Assembly (NCBI GenBank): GCA_900550705.1
Contig: URTG01000117.1
Coordinates: forward strand, 1 to 5,650
Direction of reading: 5' to 3'
DNA from: an uncultured Eubacteriales bacterium
GTDB lineage: Bacteria; Bacillota; Clostridia; Oscillospirales; Oscillospiraceae
DNA: 5,650 bases
In this document: piece after piece, positions 1 through 5,564 of the stretch
Numbering within the stretch: position 1 is the first letter of the stretch
How the letters are laid out: the number at the start of each line of letters is the position of its first letter
Made by a program: the position numbers and the translations under genes
Notes under the pieces: generated by a model
What the model was told of the DNA's origin: nothing
What the model saw: the letters and a program-made list of their open reading frames with translations, nothing else
Database searches by the model: none

Positions 1-6
1 GAAGGT

Positions 7-28
7 GCCCCAGTGCTCACACTGGGGC
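7..28. repeat. Perfect 9-bp hairpin in the gene-free left edge
   Basis: The arm GCCCCAGTG (7-15) is followed by the loop CTCA and the exact reverse complement CACTGGGGC (20-28). No T-run follows on either strand, so this is not a standard intrinsic terminator. It lies 68 bases beyond the stop codon of the minus-strand acetyltransferase operon and could stabilise the 3' end of that transcript. It could also belong to a dispersed intergenic repeat that includes the palindrome GGTGCACC at 52-59. I see no supportable gene in 1-95. Confidence 0.6.
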
Positions 29-76
29 GGATGAGGGTGTCTCCAGTACAAGGTGCACCGGCCCAAGGGCTAAGTA

Positions 77-111
77 ACTCCTCACTCCTACCTCCTCACT
101 CCTCACTCTCC
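77..111. repeat. Heptanucleotide tandem repeat, about five units (ACTCCTC)
   Basis: Read on the plus strand the units are ACTCCTC, ACTCCTA, CCTCCTC, ACTCCTC and ACTCTCC, with no spacer between them. The array covers the last few codons and the stop codon of the minus-strand acetyltransferase, which ends at 96. On that strand the unit reads GAGGAGT, and the stop TGA is formed at a junction between units. A 7-bp unit is not a multiple of three, so a copy-number change would alter only the last few residues and the stop position. Confidence 0.75.
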
Positions 112-956
112 AACCCCCGGAGCAGGTCCCATTCCCAGTGGCTGGCATAGCGGTAGGTCGCCGCGTCGCCGGCCAGGCGAGCCAGAAGGTGAGCGGCGCG
201 GTCGTTGAGGAGAACGGCGGAGAAGACGGCATCGGCGGGCAGCCTTGTCCGGGCGGCGCGGAGAAGGGCCGCCACGGCCAGAATAAGCTGCTGTGCCCCG
301 GCGGGGGCGGCGTAGATCCACTCCACGCTGATGTCGTGGGGCTGGGTGCGGGTGCAGACGCAGCAGGTGAGCGCCCCTTTGGCATTGAGGCCGCAGAAGG
401 ACAGCTCGGGGTCGAAGGCGTCCCAATCCAGGGGCGCGGCGGTGACGCCACTTTGCAGCAGGTCGGCCCGGCAGGCCCGGAGGACGGGGGCCGGCACCTC
501 CCCCAGGGGGACCACGCCGGGGATGTCCCGCTCCAGCAGCGGGGCCAGCAGGGGCGAATCCCACAGGGCGGCCACAGAACAGCTTGCCACCGCCGGGCCG
601 TTCTCCCGGGTCAGCCCCAGGCCGGACAGCAGGCGGACCATGGGGGCATCCTCCCCCAGCTCCGGGGCCAGGTCGGCCCACAGCCCGTCGCAGTCCAGCA
701 GGGGCAGGACCGTGCGGAGATAGCTCAGCAGTCCCCGGGCCACGCCCCGGCGGCGGTACTCCGGAGCCACGACCAGATCCTCCAGCCGGGCGCCGCCCTC
801 CTCCCGGCGGAGTACGGCGGCGGCGATGGCCGTCCCGTCCTCCACCGCGCCGGCGGTGAGCATGGGCGGGGCGGCGGCTCCGTTCCGCAGCTCCGGGGGG
901 AGCAGGGGCAGGAAGGGCGGCAGAGACGCGGCATTCAGCAGATAGTAATCAGCCAT
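96..956 (-). CDS. GNAT family N-acetyltransferase, two-domain
   Basis: This 286-residue protein probably transfers an acetyl group from acetyl-CoA to an amine; the substrate cannot be read from sequence. The first half carries the GNAT motif A: a strand LEDLVVAPEY (58-67) followed by the pyrophosphate-binding loop RRRGVARG (68-75) and a helix. The second half (about 150-286) looks like a second, degenerate GNAT fold. It has a strand VEWIYAAP (211-218), an Ala/Leu-rich helix and a late NDRAAHLLARL helix (251-261), but no R-x-x-G-x-A loop, so it probably does not bind CoA. Tandem GNATs with one live domain are a known type. The ATG at 956 has AGGGAGG eight bases upstream, and this site touches the TAA of the preceding small gene 14 bases away, so it is the third gene of a minus-strand operon and is probably translationally coupled. 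The final codons lie in a heptamer repeat. Its place beside an effector-like protein may be functional or incidental. Confidence 0.85.
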   Translation of the reverse strand: MADYYLLNAASLPPFLPLLPPELRNGAAAPPMLTAGAVEDGTAIAAAVLRREEGGARLEDLVVAPEYRRRGVARGLLSYLRTVLPLLDCDGLWADLAPELGEDAPMVRLLSGLGLTRENGPAVASCSVAALWDSPLLAPLLERDIPGVVPLGEVPAPVLRACRADLLQSGVTAAPLDWDAFDPELSFCGLNAKGALTCCVCTRTQPHDISVEWIYAAPAGAQQLILAVAALLRAARTRLPADAVFSAVLLNDRAAHLLARLAGDAATYRYASHWEWDLLRGLESEE

Positions 957-970
957 AGCGCGGCCCTCCC

Positions 971-1195
971 TTACAGGCGGACCTGGTTGGCCGGATCGCC
1001 GATGATCCTGGCGATCCGTTCCACCACCTGGGGGTCTGCCTGGTCCACATCCTCGAAGTAGCCCATTTTCAGAAAGACACCGGGGTTCTCATTGGCGCGG
1101 AAGTTTCCGGCGAGCAGGTCCACCAGGCAGTAGTCCCCCTCCCGCTGGACCAGATAAGCGGCGCTGCCCCGGCAGCAAAGTACCTTAAAGTTCAT
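971..1195 (-). CDS. Small orphan protein (74 aa), overlaps the upstream gene
   Basis: I do not recognise this family. It is a short soluble-looking protein with no signal peptide or membrane segment. The N-terminal half is strand-like (MNFKVLCCRG, then AAYLVQREG and DYCLVDLLAG) and contains three cysteines (7, 8, 23). The C-terminal part is acidic, then helical (PQVVERIARIIGD, 55-67). I place the start at the ATG at 1195, because GGATGGGGAAG lies a few bases before it. The in-frame ATG at 1207, which would add MGKN, has its purine tract directly against the start codon. With the 1195 start the gene overlaps the 3' end of the 599-residue gene by 11 bases, which suggests coupled translation and a related job, such as a partner, chaperone or immunity protein. 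That role is a guess from gene order alone. Confidence 0.75.
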   Translation of the reverse strand: MNFKVLCCRGSAAYLVQREGDYCLVDLLAGNFRANENPGVFLKMGYFEDVDQADPQVVERIARIIGDPANQVRL

Positions 1196-2984
1196 GTTCT
1201 TCCCCATCCTTTACGATTGTTGCGCGAATCCCCAGGGATTTCAGCTGCGCCACCAGCTCGGGGGCCATCTCCCGCTCCGGCTGGACCCCCTCGTCCTTGG
1301 ATTCGTAATCGGCCATCAGCGTGACGGATTCGATGTCCTCCACCCGGACGCCGTTGTGGTATTGCAGCTCCATATAACCGACCTGGGCATTGTTCAGCAC
1401 CCGCTCCAGATCGACGGGGTCCGGTTTGCCCTGGTTCCGTCGCATCCAGTGGCGATAGGCATCGGTGATCGCGCCCTCCCGCGCTTTGTGGCTCACGGCG
1501 TGAAGGTCGGGGCGGTCCACAAAATTGGTTCTGGCGGTAAAGTTGGCGTCCAGACTGTCTCCCAGGGTCATGGTGACGCGGCCCTTCATGGCGGACTTTT
1601 TCAGCTTGACCACGATCTGGCCGTATTGGCCCACGCCCTGGCCCACGTCGCTGTCCGGACGGCTCTCCTTCACCAGGTCGCCGTGGGAGGCATAGCCGTA
1701 AATTTCATACTGCTCCGGCGGCAGGGTATCGGGGTCCACCCCGAAGCACTTTTTGGTAAACTCCTTGCGCTGGTCGATGACCATCTCGCCGGCGCTGGTC
1801 TTGGTCTCCATCTGGGTCTTGAAGCGGCCGCCCTTCAGGATCAGGCCCATGATCGCGCAGTTGGGGACCCGCATCTGATAGCTCATGTTCTGCGTAGCCT
1901 CCCGCAGGTAGCCGCGCACCAAGAAGTCCGCCTGTTCCCAACTCAGGGCGGGAGTGCCTTGGTACTCTCTGCGAATATTTTGGTTGGCGTATCTCAGGGT
2001 GTGATAGGCCTCTTTCTCCATCCTCTGCGACTCCTGGGAATTCCAATGCTCGGCCCGCATCTCCTCCAGCCGCCGCAGGGTGACGGGCCGCCGGGCGCGT
2101 AAAATCTCCTCGGTGCGCTGGTTCCGCGCCTCGTCCCGGGTGATGCCGTCCTTTCTCATGCGGCGGGCGATGTCCTGCTCATAATCCTCCTTCTGGATGC
2201 CGGACAGCATAGAGCGGTCCTCCGCCCGGGTCTGCTGGGTCTGGTCCAGGTGCTGGAAGATCTGCCAGCGGATGTTCCGGTAAATGCGCTCGGCCCGGGC
2301 CTGTTCGCCCACCTGAAAGTCCTGGCGCTCCCGGGCCAGCTGGTGGGTCACAGCGGGGGGAACCTCCTGGTGGAGTACCTCCTGATAATAGAGAGGGATG
2401 CACCTCTGGCGGAATTCGAAGTCGTTCTGCTGCTGGTCCAGGTCGAACCGGGCCAGCTTCTCATACTGCCGGATCTCGCCCAGAAGATAGCGGCTCAGAT
2501 CCTCGTCCTGAAGCTGGCTCAGCACCACCCGCTCCAGGTATGCGCCCCGGTCGGCATACTGGTCCAGGGGACGGACGGACTCATAGCTGGGCAGCCCGGG
2601 GGCGGGATTCTCCCGCATGGTTTTTACCATCTGATCCATGGTCAGCTTGGCGGCAGCCAGCTGGCGGGCCTGCTCCCGGACCTGCCGGACCTGCTCCCGC
2701 ACCCGGGCCTCCCGCTGGCGGCGCTCCTGCCGGGCCTGGGCGCGGCGCTCCTTGCGGCCCAGCTGGCGCTGCTGCACCGGCGCCGCCTGCTCCTGGGCCG
2801 GCGCCGCCTGGATTGGTCCGGGCTGGACAAACTGGGCGGGCAGCTCTTGCTGCTGGGCCTGCTGGGGCGCGGCCTGGACCTGCTGGGGCGCGGCCTGGGC
2901 CTGGACCTGGGCCGGGTCCTCGTGCTGCTGGATATTGGCCTGCTCCTGCTCCCGCCGGAGCTGCGCCTGATCCGTTTTACTCAT
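1185..2984 (-). CDS. Q/A-rich coiled-coil protein with DUF3626-like (ART-like) C-terminal domain
   Basis: This 599-residue protein is uncharacterised. Residues 1-75 are low-complexity and rich in Gln, Ala and Pro, with a seven-residue repeat near 30-43. Residues 76-125 are Arg/Glu/Gln-rich and probably coiled coil. Residues 130-370 are charged and helical. The C-terminal part (about 375-560) carries landmarks I associate with DUF3626: GGRFKTQMETKTSAG (385-399), a YGQIVVKLK strand (454-462), RVTMTLGDS (469-477) and YMELQYHNGVRVEDIESV (537-554). A basic strand, a central T/S strand and a late E-x-Q strand recall the R-S-E layout of ADP-ribosyltransferases; this is inference from memory of the families. 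There is no signal peptide or membrane helix. The ATG at 2984 has AGGAGG eight bases upstream, much better than the in-frame GTG at 2993. It is the first gene of the minus-strand operon. It could equally be a phage-derived or housekeeping protein of unknown role. Confidence 0.8.
   Translation of the reverse strand: MSKTDQAQLRREQEQANIQQHEDPAQVQAQAAPQQVQAAPQQAQQQELPAQFVQPGPIQAAPAQEQAAPVQQRQLGRKERRAQARQERRQREARVREQVRQVREQARQLAAAKLTMDQMVKTMRENPAPGLPSYESVRPLDQYADRGAYLERVVLSQLQDEDLSRYLLGEIRQYEKLARFDLDQQQNDFEFRQRCIPLYYQEVLHQEVPPAVTHQLARERQDFQVGEQARAERIYRNIRWQIFQHLDQTQQTRAEDRSMLSGIQKEDYEQDIARRMRKDGITRDEARNQRTEEILRARRPVTLRRLEEMRAEHWNSQESQRMEKEAYHTLRYANQNIRREYQGTPALSWEQADFLVRGYLREATQNMSYQMRVPNCAIMGLILKGGRFKTQMETKTSAGEMVIDQRKEFTKKCFGVDPDTLPPEQYEIYGYASHGDLVKESRPDSDVGQGVGQYGQIVVKLKKSAMKGRVTMTLGDSLDANFTARTNFVDRPDLHAVSHKAREGAITDAYRHWMRRNQGKPDPVDLERVLNNAQVGYMELQYHNGVRVEDIESVTLMADYESKDEGVQPEREMAPELVAQLKSLGIRATIVKDGEEHEL
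2859..2898. repeat. 21-bp in-frame tandem repeat inside the Q/A-rich region
   Basis: Two near-identical copies begin at 2859 and 2880, each starting CTGCTGGGGCGCGGCCTGG on the plus strand. On the coding (minus) strand they encode adjacent copies of a seven-residue unit, QAAPQQ plus a variable residue (A or V). Because the period is a multiple of three, slippage would lengthen or shorten the linker without breaking the frame. Confidence 0.7.
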
Positions 2985-3013
2985 GGTTTCCACCTCCTGC
3001 TCTTTCTTTTTTT

Positions 3014-3043
3014 ATTGTATCACAGCGAGGGGGCGGGCCGCAA
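3014..3043 (-). promoter_or_regulatory. Probable sigma-A promoter of the minus-strand operon (extended -10)
   Basis: On the minus strand a -10 box TACAAT (3014-3019) is preceded by TGA, giving the extended -10 form TGnTACAAT. A weak -35, TTGCGG (3038-3043), sits 18 bases upstream. Transcription would start near 3007, giving an A-rich leader of about 23 bases that contains the AGGAGG site of the 599-residue gene. The -10 is good and the -35 poor, which fits a promoter needing help from an activator or relying on the extended -10. Confidence 0.55.
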
Positions 3044-3067
3044 TGAATTTTACGGAACCTTTAGAAA

Positions 3068-3154
3068 CAGGCTGTCGAAAAAGTCCTTCCAGCCGAAGGG
3101 TTCGGAAGGAGGGATAGTTTGAAAAGCGGCGAAGCCACTTTTTTCGACAAGCTG
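3068..3154. repeat. 87-bp imperfect palindromic element between the divergent promoters
   Basis: The left arm TGTCGAAAAAGT (3073-3084) and right arm ACTTTTTTCGACA (3137-3149) are inverted repeats differing by one inserted base. The pairing extends outward through CAG at 3068-3070 and CTG at 3152-3154, with two mismatched bases between. Inside are smaller hairpins: CCGAA/TTCGG around GGG (3093-3105), flanked by CCTT/AAGG, and GGC-GAA-GCC (3128-3136). A second pairing, TTCCAGC (3088-3094) with GCTGGAA (3151-3157), could compete. The element lies between two promoters facing away from it, so neither main transcript should contain it. A miniature inverted-repeat element, a leftover transposon end, or an operator are all possible. 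Confidence 0.6.
3122..3144. terminator. Terminator-like hairpin inside the palindrome
   Basis: On the plus strand AAAAG-C-GGC (3122-3130) pairs with GCC-A-CTTTT (3134-3142) around the loop GAA, and the T-run continues to 3144. There is one C/A mismatch. On the minus strand the same position becomes a U-G wobble, giving a continuous nine-pair stem ending in U4, so the minus-strand RNA folds better. No gene upstream in either direction obviously needs a terminator here. It may insulate the two divergent units or simply be part of the repeat. Confidence 0.3.
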
Positions 3155-3177
3155 GAAAGAAGGTGGTCCCGGTGCTG

Positions 3178-3206
3178 TTGACATTCCCCCCGGCGGCTGG
3201 TATGAT
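3178..3206 (+). promoter_or_regulatory. Near-consensus sigma-A promoter of the two-component operon
   Basis: A perfect -35 TTGACA (3178-3183) is separated by exactly 17 bases from a -10 TATGAT (3201-3206), one base off consensus. Transcription should begin near 3213, leaving a leader of about 55 bases before the kinase start at 3268. Such a strong promoter suggests substantial basal expression of the sensor and regulator. It also excludes in-frame start codons at 3163 and 3202, which lie upstream of or within the promoter. Confidence 0.85.
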
Positions 3207-3221
3207 TTTTCCGCGATATTC

Positions 3222-3239
3222 TCCGCCCTGCGGGGCGGA
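3222..3239 (+). other. 7-bp GC-rich hairpin in the kinase mRNA leader
   Basis: TCCGCCC (3222-3228) pairs perfectly with GGGCGGA (3233-3239) around the loop TGCG. It lies about ten bases after the predicted transcription start and ends 15 bases before the ribosome binding site GGAGGG at 3255. It does not cover that site and has no T-run, so stabilising the 5' end of the mRNA is more likely than attenuation. The leader is too short for a riboswitch. Confidence 0.5.
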
Positions 3240-3267
3240 AGACACGCAGCGATCGGAGGGATGTCCC

Positions 3268-4872
3268 GTGGGGGAACGGTTCAAGGGAATGGCGCTGGAA
3301 AAGCAGCTGTTTTTCAGCTTTTTCTCTCTGGCGGCGGTGCTGCTGCTGCTGTTTGCGGGGACAACGCTGTGGCTGGACATCTCCCGCCAGCGAAAAGCGC
3401 TGGACCAGACCATCTCCAACGCGGCGGCCTACGTCGCCTCCCTCCGTCCGGTGGCGGAGATGCTGGAGCGGGGCTACCCCGACCCGCAGGTCCTGGAGGA
3501 TCTGGACGCGCTGTGTGAAAGCATCTCCGGGCTGGACTCGATCCTGGTGTGCGACGGGAATGGGATGCGCTTCTGCCAGACCAGCCGGCAGACCGGCGGC
3601 GAGACGGAGCTGAACGGAGACGAGGCCGCCGTGCTCCAGGGCCGGGGGAGCTACATCACCACCGGGTACAGCACCCTGGGGGAGCAGCGCCGGGCCTTTC
3701 AGGCGGTATACGGGCCGGAGGGACAGCTGCTGGGCTTTGTGATGACCTCCATCTTCACCTCTGACATTCTGCGCTGGACCTACACCCTGGCGGGGTGCAG
3801 TCTGCTGCTGCTGGCGGGGATGCTGCTGGCCGCCCTGGCGCTGACCCGCTGGATGGTCTCCCTGCTGAAAACCAGCCTGCGGGGCCACCACCCCACCGAG
3901 CTGCTGGACCTCTATCTGCGCCAGGCCGACGTGCTCAACGCCATTGAAGACGGCGTGGTGGCCACCGATGCCGAGGGGCGCATCGTCTTCAGCAATCAGG
4001 CCGCCCAGGGGCTGCTGCAGCAGAGCGGCGCGGCCCTCACCGGCCAGGCGCTGAGCCGCTTCTTCCCAGACACCCGCTGCCGGGCTGTGGCCCAGGGAAC
4101 GGAGGCGGGCAGCGACAACCGCTCCTGCGTCCTGGGCAACCGGCAGGTGCTCACCACCGAGCTGCCCATCCAGTGGGAGACCGGCCGGGACGGGGCGCTG
4201 ACGGTGTTTCACGACAAGACGGAGATGCTGGCCCTCTCCGACAAGCTGTCCGGCACTCAGAATACGCTGGACACCCTGCGGGCCTTTAATCACGAGTTTA
4301 TGAACAAGCTCCACGTCATCCTGGGCTACCTTCAGTCCGGGCAGATCGACCAGGCCAAGCGGCTCATCATCAACAGCAGCCTGGTGTCCAGCCAGGCCAT
4401 CCGGGAGACTGCGGACTGCATCCGGGTGGCGTCGATCTGTGCGCTCATCATCGGCAAAATGATGCACGCGGCGGAATACGGCATCTGCCTCACCGTCACC
4501 CCAGACAGCCGCTGTCGGCCGGAGGATCTGCTGCTCTCCGAAACGGAGTACACCTCCATCGTGGGCAATCTGCTGGAAAACGCCATCGAGGAGCTGGCCC
4601 GGAGCAATCCCAAGGTGCGGGAGATCCGCCTGGGCCTCTATACCCGGTCCGACTGCACCATCATTTTCTGCGAGGACTCGGGAGACGGCGTGCCGGAGGA
4701 CATCCGGGGGAAGATTTTTGAACAGGGCTTCTCCTCCAAGGGCACGGGCCGGGGGCTGGGCCTGGCCATCGTCCGGGACATCACCGCCCGGCACGGCGGA
4801 ACCATCGACCTGGAAACCGAGCCCCACATCGGCACCTGTTTCACCCTGACATTTACGAAAGAGAGGTCCTGA
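3268..4872 (+). CDS. CitA/DcuS-family sensor histidine kinase
   Basis: This 534-residue membrane kinase should sense an extracellular small molecule and phosphorylate the regulator encoded two bases downstream. Domain order: membrane helix 13-35; extracellular sCache domain about 36-170; membrane helix 171-192; cytoplasmic PAS about 221-320 (DVLNAIEDGVVATDAEGRIV); SpoOB-type DHp with NHEFMNKLH (341-349), His342 being the likely phosphorylated residue; and an ATPase domain with N-box NLLENAIE (434-441), D-box EDSGDG (469-474) and G-box GRGLGLAIV (494-502). All catalytic motifs are intact, and the DHp motif is typical of citrate and C4-dicarboxylate sensors. In the sCache domain Arg101 and an arginine at 141-142 match expected ligand-binding arginines, but the usual RYSHP segment reads RFCQT, so the binding histidine is Gln104. 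I chose the GTG at 3268 because GGAGGG lies seven bases upstream and earlier starts precede the promoter; ATG 3289 (Met8) is the alternative. The ligand is unknown. Confidence 0.93.
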   Translation: MGERFKGMALEKQLFFSFFSLAAVLLLLFAGTTLWLDISRQRKALDQTISNAAAYVASLRPVAEMLERGYPDPQVLEDLDALCESISGLDSILVCDGNGMRFCQTSRQTGGETELNGDEAAVLQGRGSYITTGYSTLGEQRRAFQAVYGPEGQLLGFVMTSIFTSDILRWTYTLAGCSLLLLAGMLLAALALTRWMVSLLKTSLRGHHPTELLDLYLRQADVLNAIEDGVVATDAEGRIVFSNQAAQGLLQQSGAALTGQALSRFFPDTRCRAVAQGTEAGSDNRSCVLGNRQVLTTELPIQWETGRDGALTVFHDKTEMLALSDKLSGTQNTLDTLRAFNHEFMNKLHVILGYLQSGQIDQAKRLIINSSLVSSQAIRETADCIRVASICALIIGKMMHAAEYGICLTVTPDSRCRPEDLLLSETEYTSIVGNLLENAIEELARSNPKVREIRLGLYTRSDCTIIFCEDSGDGVPEDIRGKIFEQGFSSKGTGRGLGLAIVRDITARHGGTIDLETEPHIGTCFTLTFTKERS

Positions 4873-4874
4873 CC

Positions 4875-5564
4875 TTGGCGTACTGCGTCATTATCATCGA
4901 GGACGACTCCATGGTGGCCGCCATCGACCGGCAGTATGTGGAGTCAGACCGCCGGTTTCATGTAGACGGCGTGTTCAAAAGCGGCGGCCCCGCCCTGGAT
5001 TATCTGGCCGGGCATCCGGTGGACCTGATCATTCTGGACTACTATACGCCCCAGATGAACGGCCAGGAATTTCTGGATCGGCTGCGGAGCCTGCCCCAGG
5101 CCCCGGCGGTGATCGCCGTCACCTCCGCCAACAGCCCGGAAATTGTAGAGAGCCTGCTGCGGCGCGGGGTGCTGGATTATCTGATCAAGCCCTTTGTCTT
5201 CGCCCGCTTCCGGCAGGCGTTGGATCGCTTTCTCCAGCATCAGATCCTGCTGGGGCAGCATCCCGCCGGAGTGGACCAGCAGACCATCGACCGCCTCATT
5301 CAGCTCCCGGAAACCCCCGGGGCCGCCTCCGGCGAGCTGAGCAAGGGGCTGAATCTGTCCACCCTGTCCATGATCCGGGAGTTCTTCGCCGCCCACCCGG
5401 GGGAATACTTCACCAGCGAACAGACCGCCGCCCAGGTCCACCTGTCCCGCATCACCGTCCGCCGCTACCTGTCCCACATGGTCGAGACCCGGGAGCTGGT
5501 GAGCACCATTGACTACCGCACCGGCGGGCGGCCCTCCATTCAGTATAAATTTGCGGGGAATTAA
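4875..5564 (+). CDS. CitB/DcuR-family response regulator
   Basis: This 229-residue DNA-binding regulator is the partner of the kinase just upstream. The receiver domain (1-122) has the acidic pocket E9-D10-D11, phosphoacceptor Asp55 in LIILDYYTP, Thr83 in AVTSA, and Lys105-Pro106 in LIKPF. A linker leads to a C-terminal HTH (about 162-210) whose recognition helix probably includes HLSRITVRRYLSHM (189-202). It ends with GRPSIQYKF (218-226), the GRP plus Tyr tail typical of DcuR/CitB/CitT regulators. The start is a TTG at 4875, two bases after the kinase stop, with GAGAGG eight bases before it; the next ATG (Met13) would remove the first strand and acidic residues, so the TTG is needed. Regulators of this family usually activate transporter or organic-acid genes, none of which is in view. 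The divergent operon at 2984-96 is the nearest candidate target. Confidence 0.94.
   Translation: MAYCVIIIEDDSMVAAIDRQYVESDRRFHVDGVFKSGGPALDYLAGHPVDLIILDYYTPQMNGQEFLDRLRSLPQAPAVIAVTSANSPEIVESLLRRGVLDYLIKPFVFARFRQALDRFLQHQILLGQHPAGVDQQTIDRLIQLPETPGAASGELSKGLNLSTLSMIREFFAAHPGEYFTSEQTAAQVHLSRITVRRYLSHMVETRELVSTIDYRTGGRPSIQYKFAGN

Noticed and set aside
3..77. Plus-strand frame entering from the left edge and ending at TAA 75-77
   Set aside because: Only about 24 codons of unremarkable composition across a hairpin; it cannot be told apart from chance.
138..1061. Long plus-strand open frame (307 codons) opposite the acetyltransferase
   Set aside because: Gly/Gln/Arg-rich shadow of the minus-strand gene; it has no domain, and the minus-strand frame has the GNAT motif and a good ribosome binding site.
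2250..3122. Plus-strand open frame rich in Leu opposite the 599-residue gene
   Set aside because: The Leu runs are the antisense of Gln-rich codons (CAG read as CTG); the frame also crosses the minus-strand promoter and the palindrome.
3213..3267. Riboswitch in the kinase leader
   Set aside because: The predicted leader is about 55 bases with one simple hairpin that does not reach the ribosome binding site and has no terminator form.
3061..4827. Minus-strand open frame of 588 codons opposite the kinase
   Set aside because: A GC-rich shadow with no domain; the plus-strand frame contains every histidine kinase motif in order.
4944..5477. Minus-strand open frame opposite the response regulator
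   Set aside because: A shadow; the plus-strand frame has intact receiver and HTH motifs.
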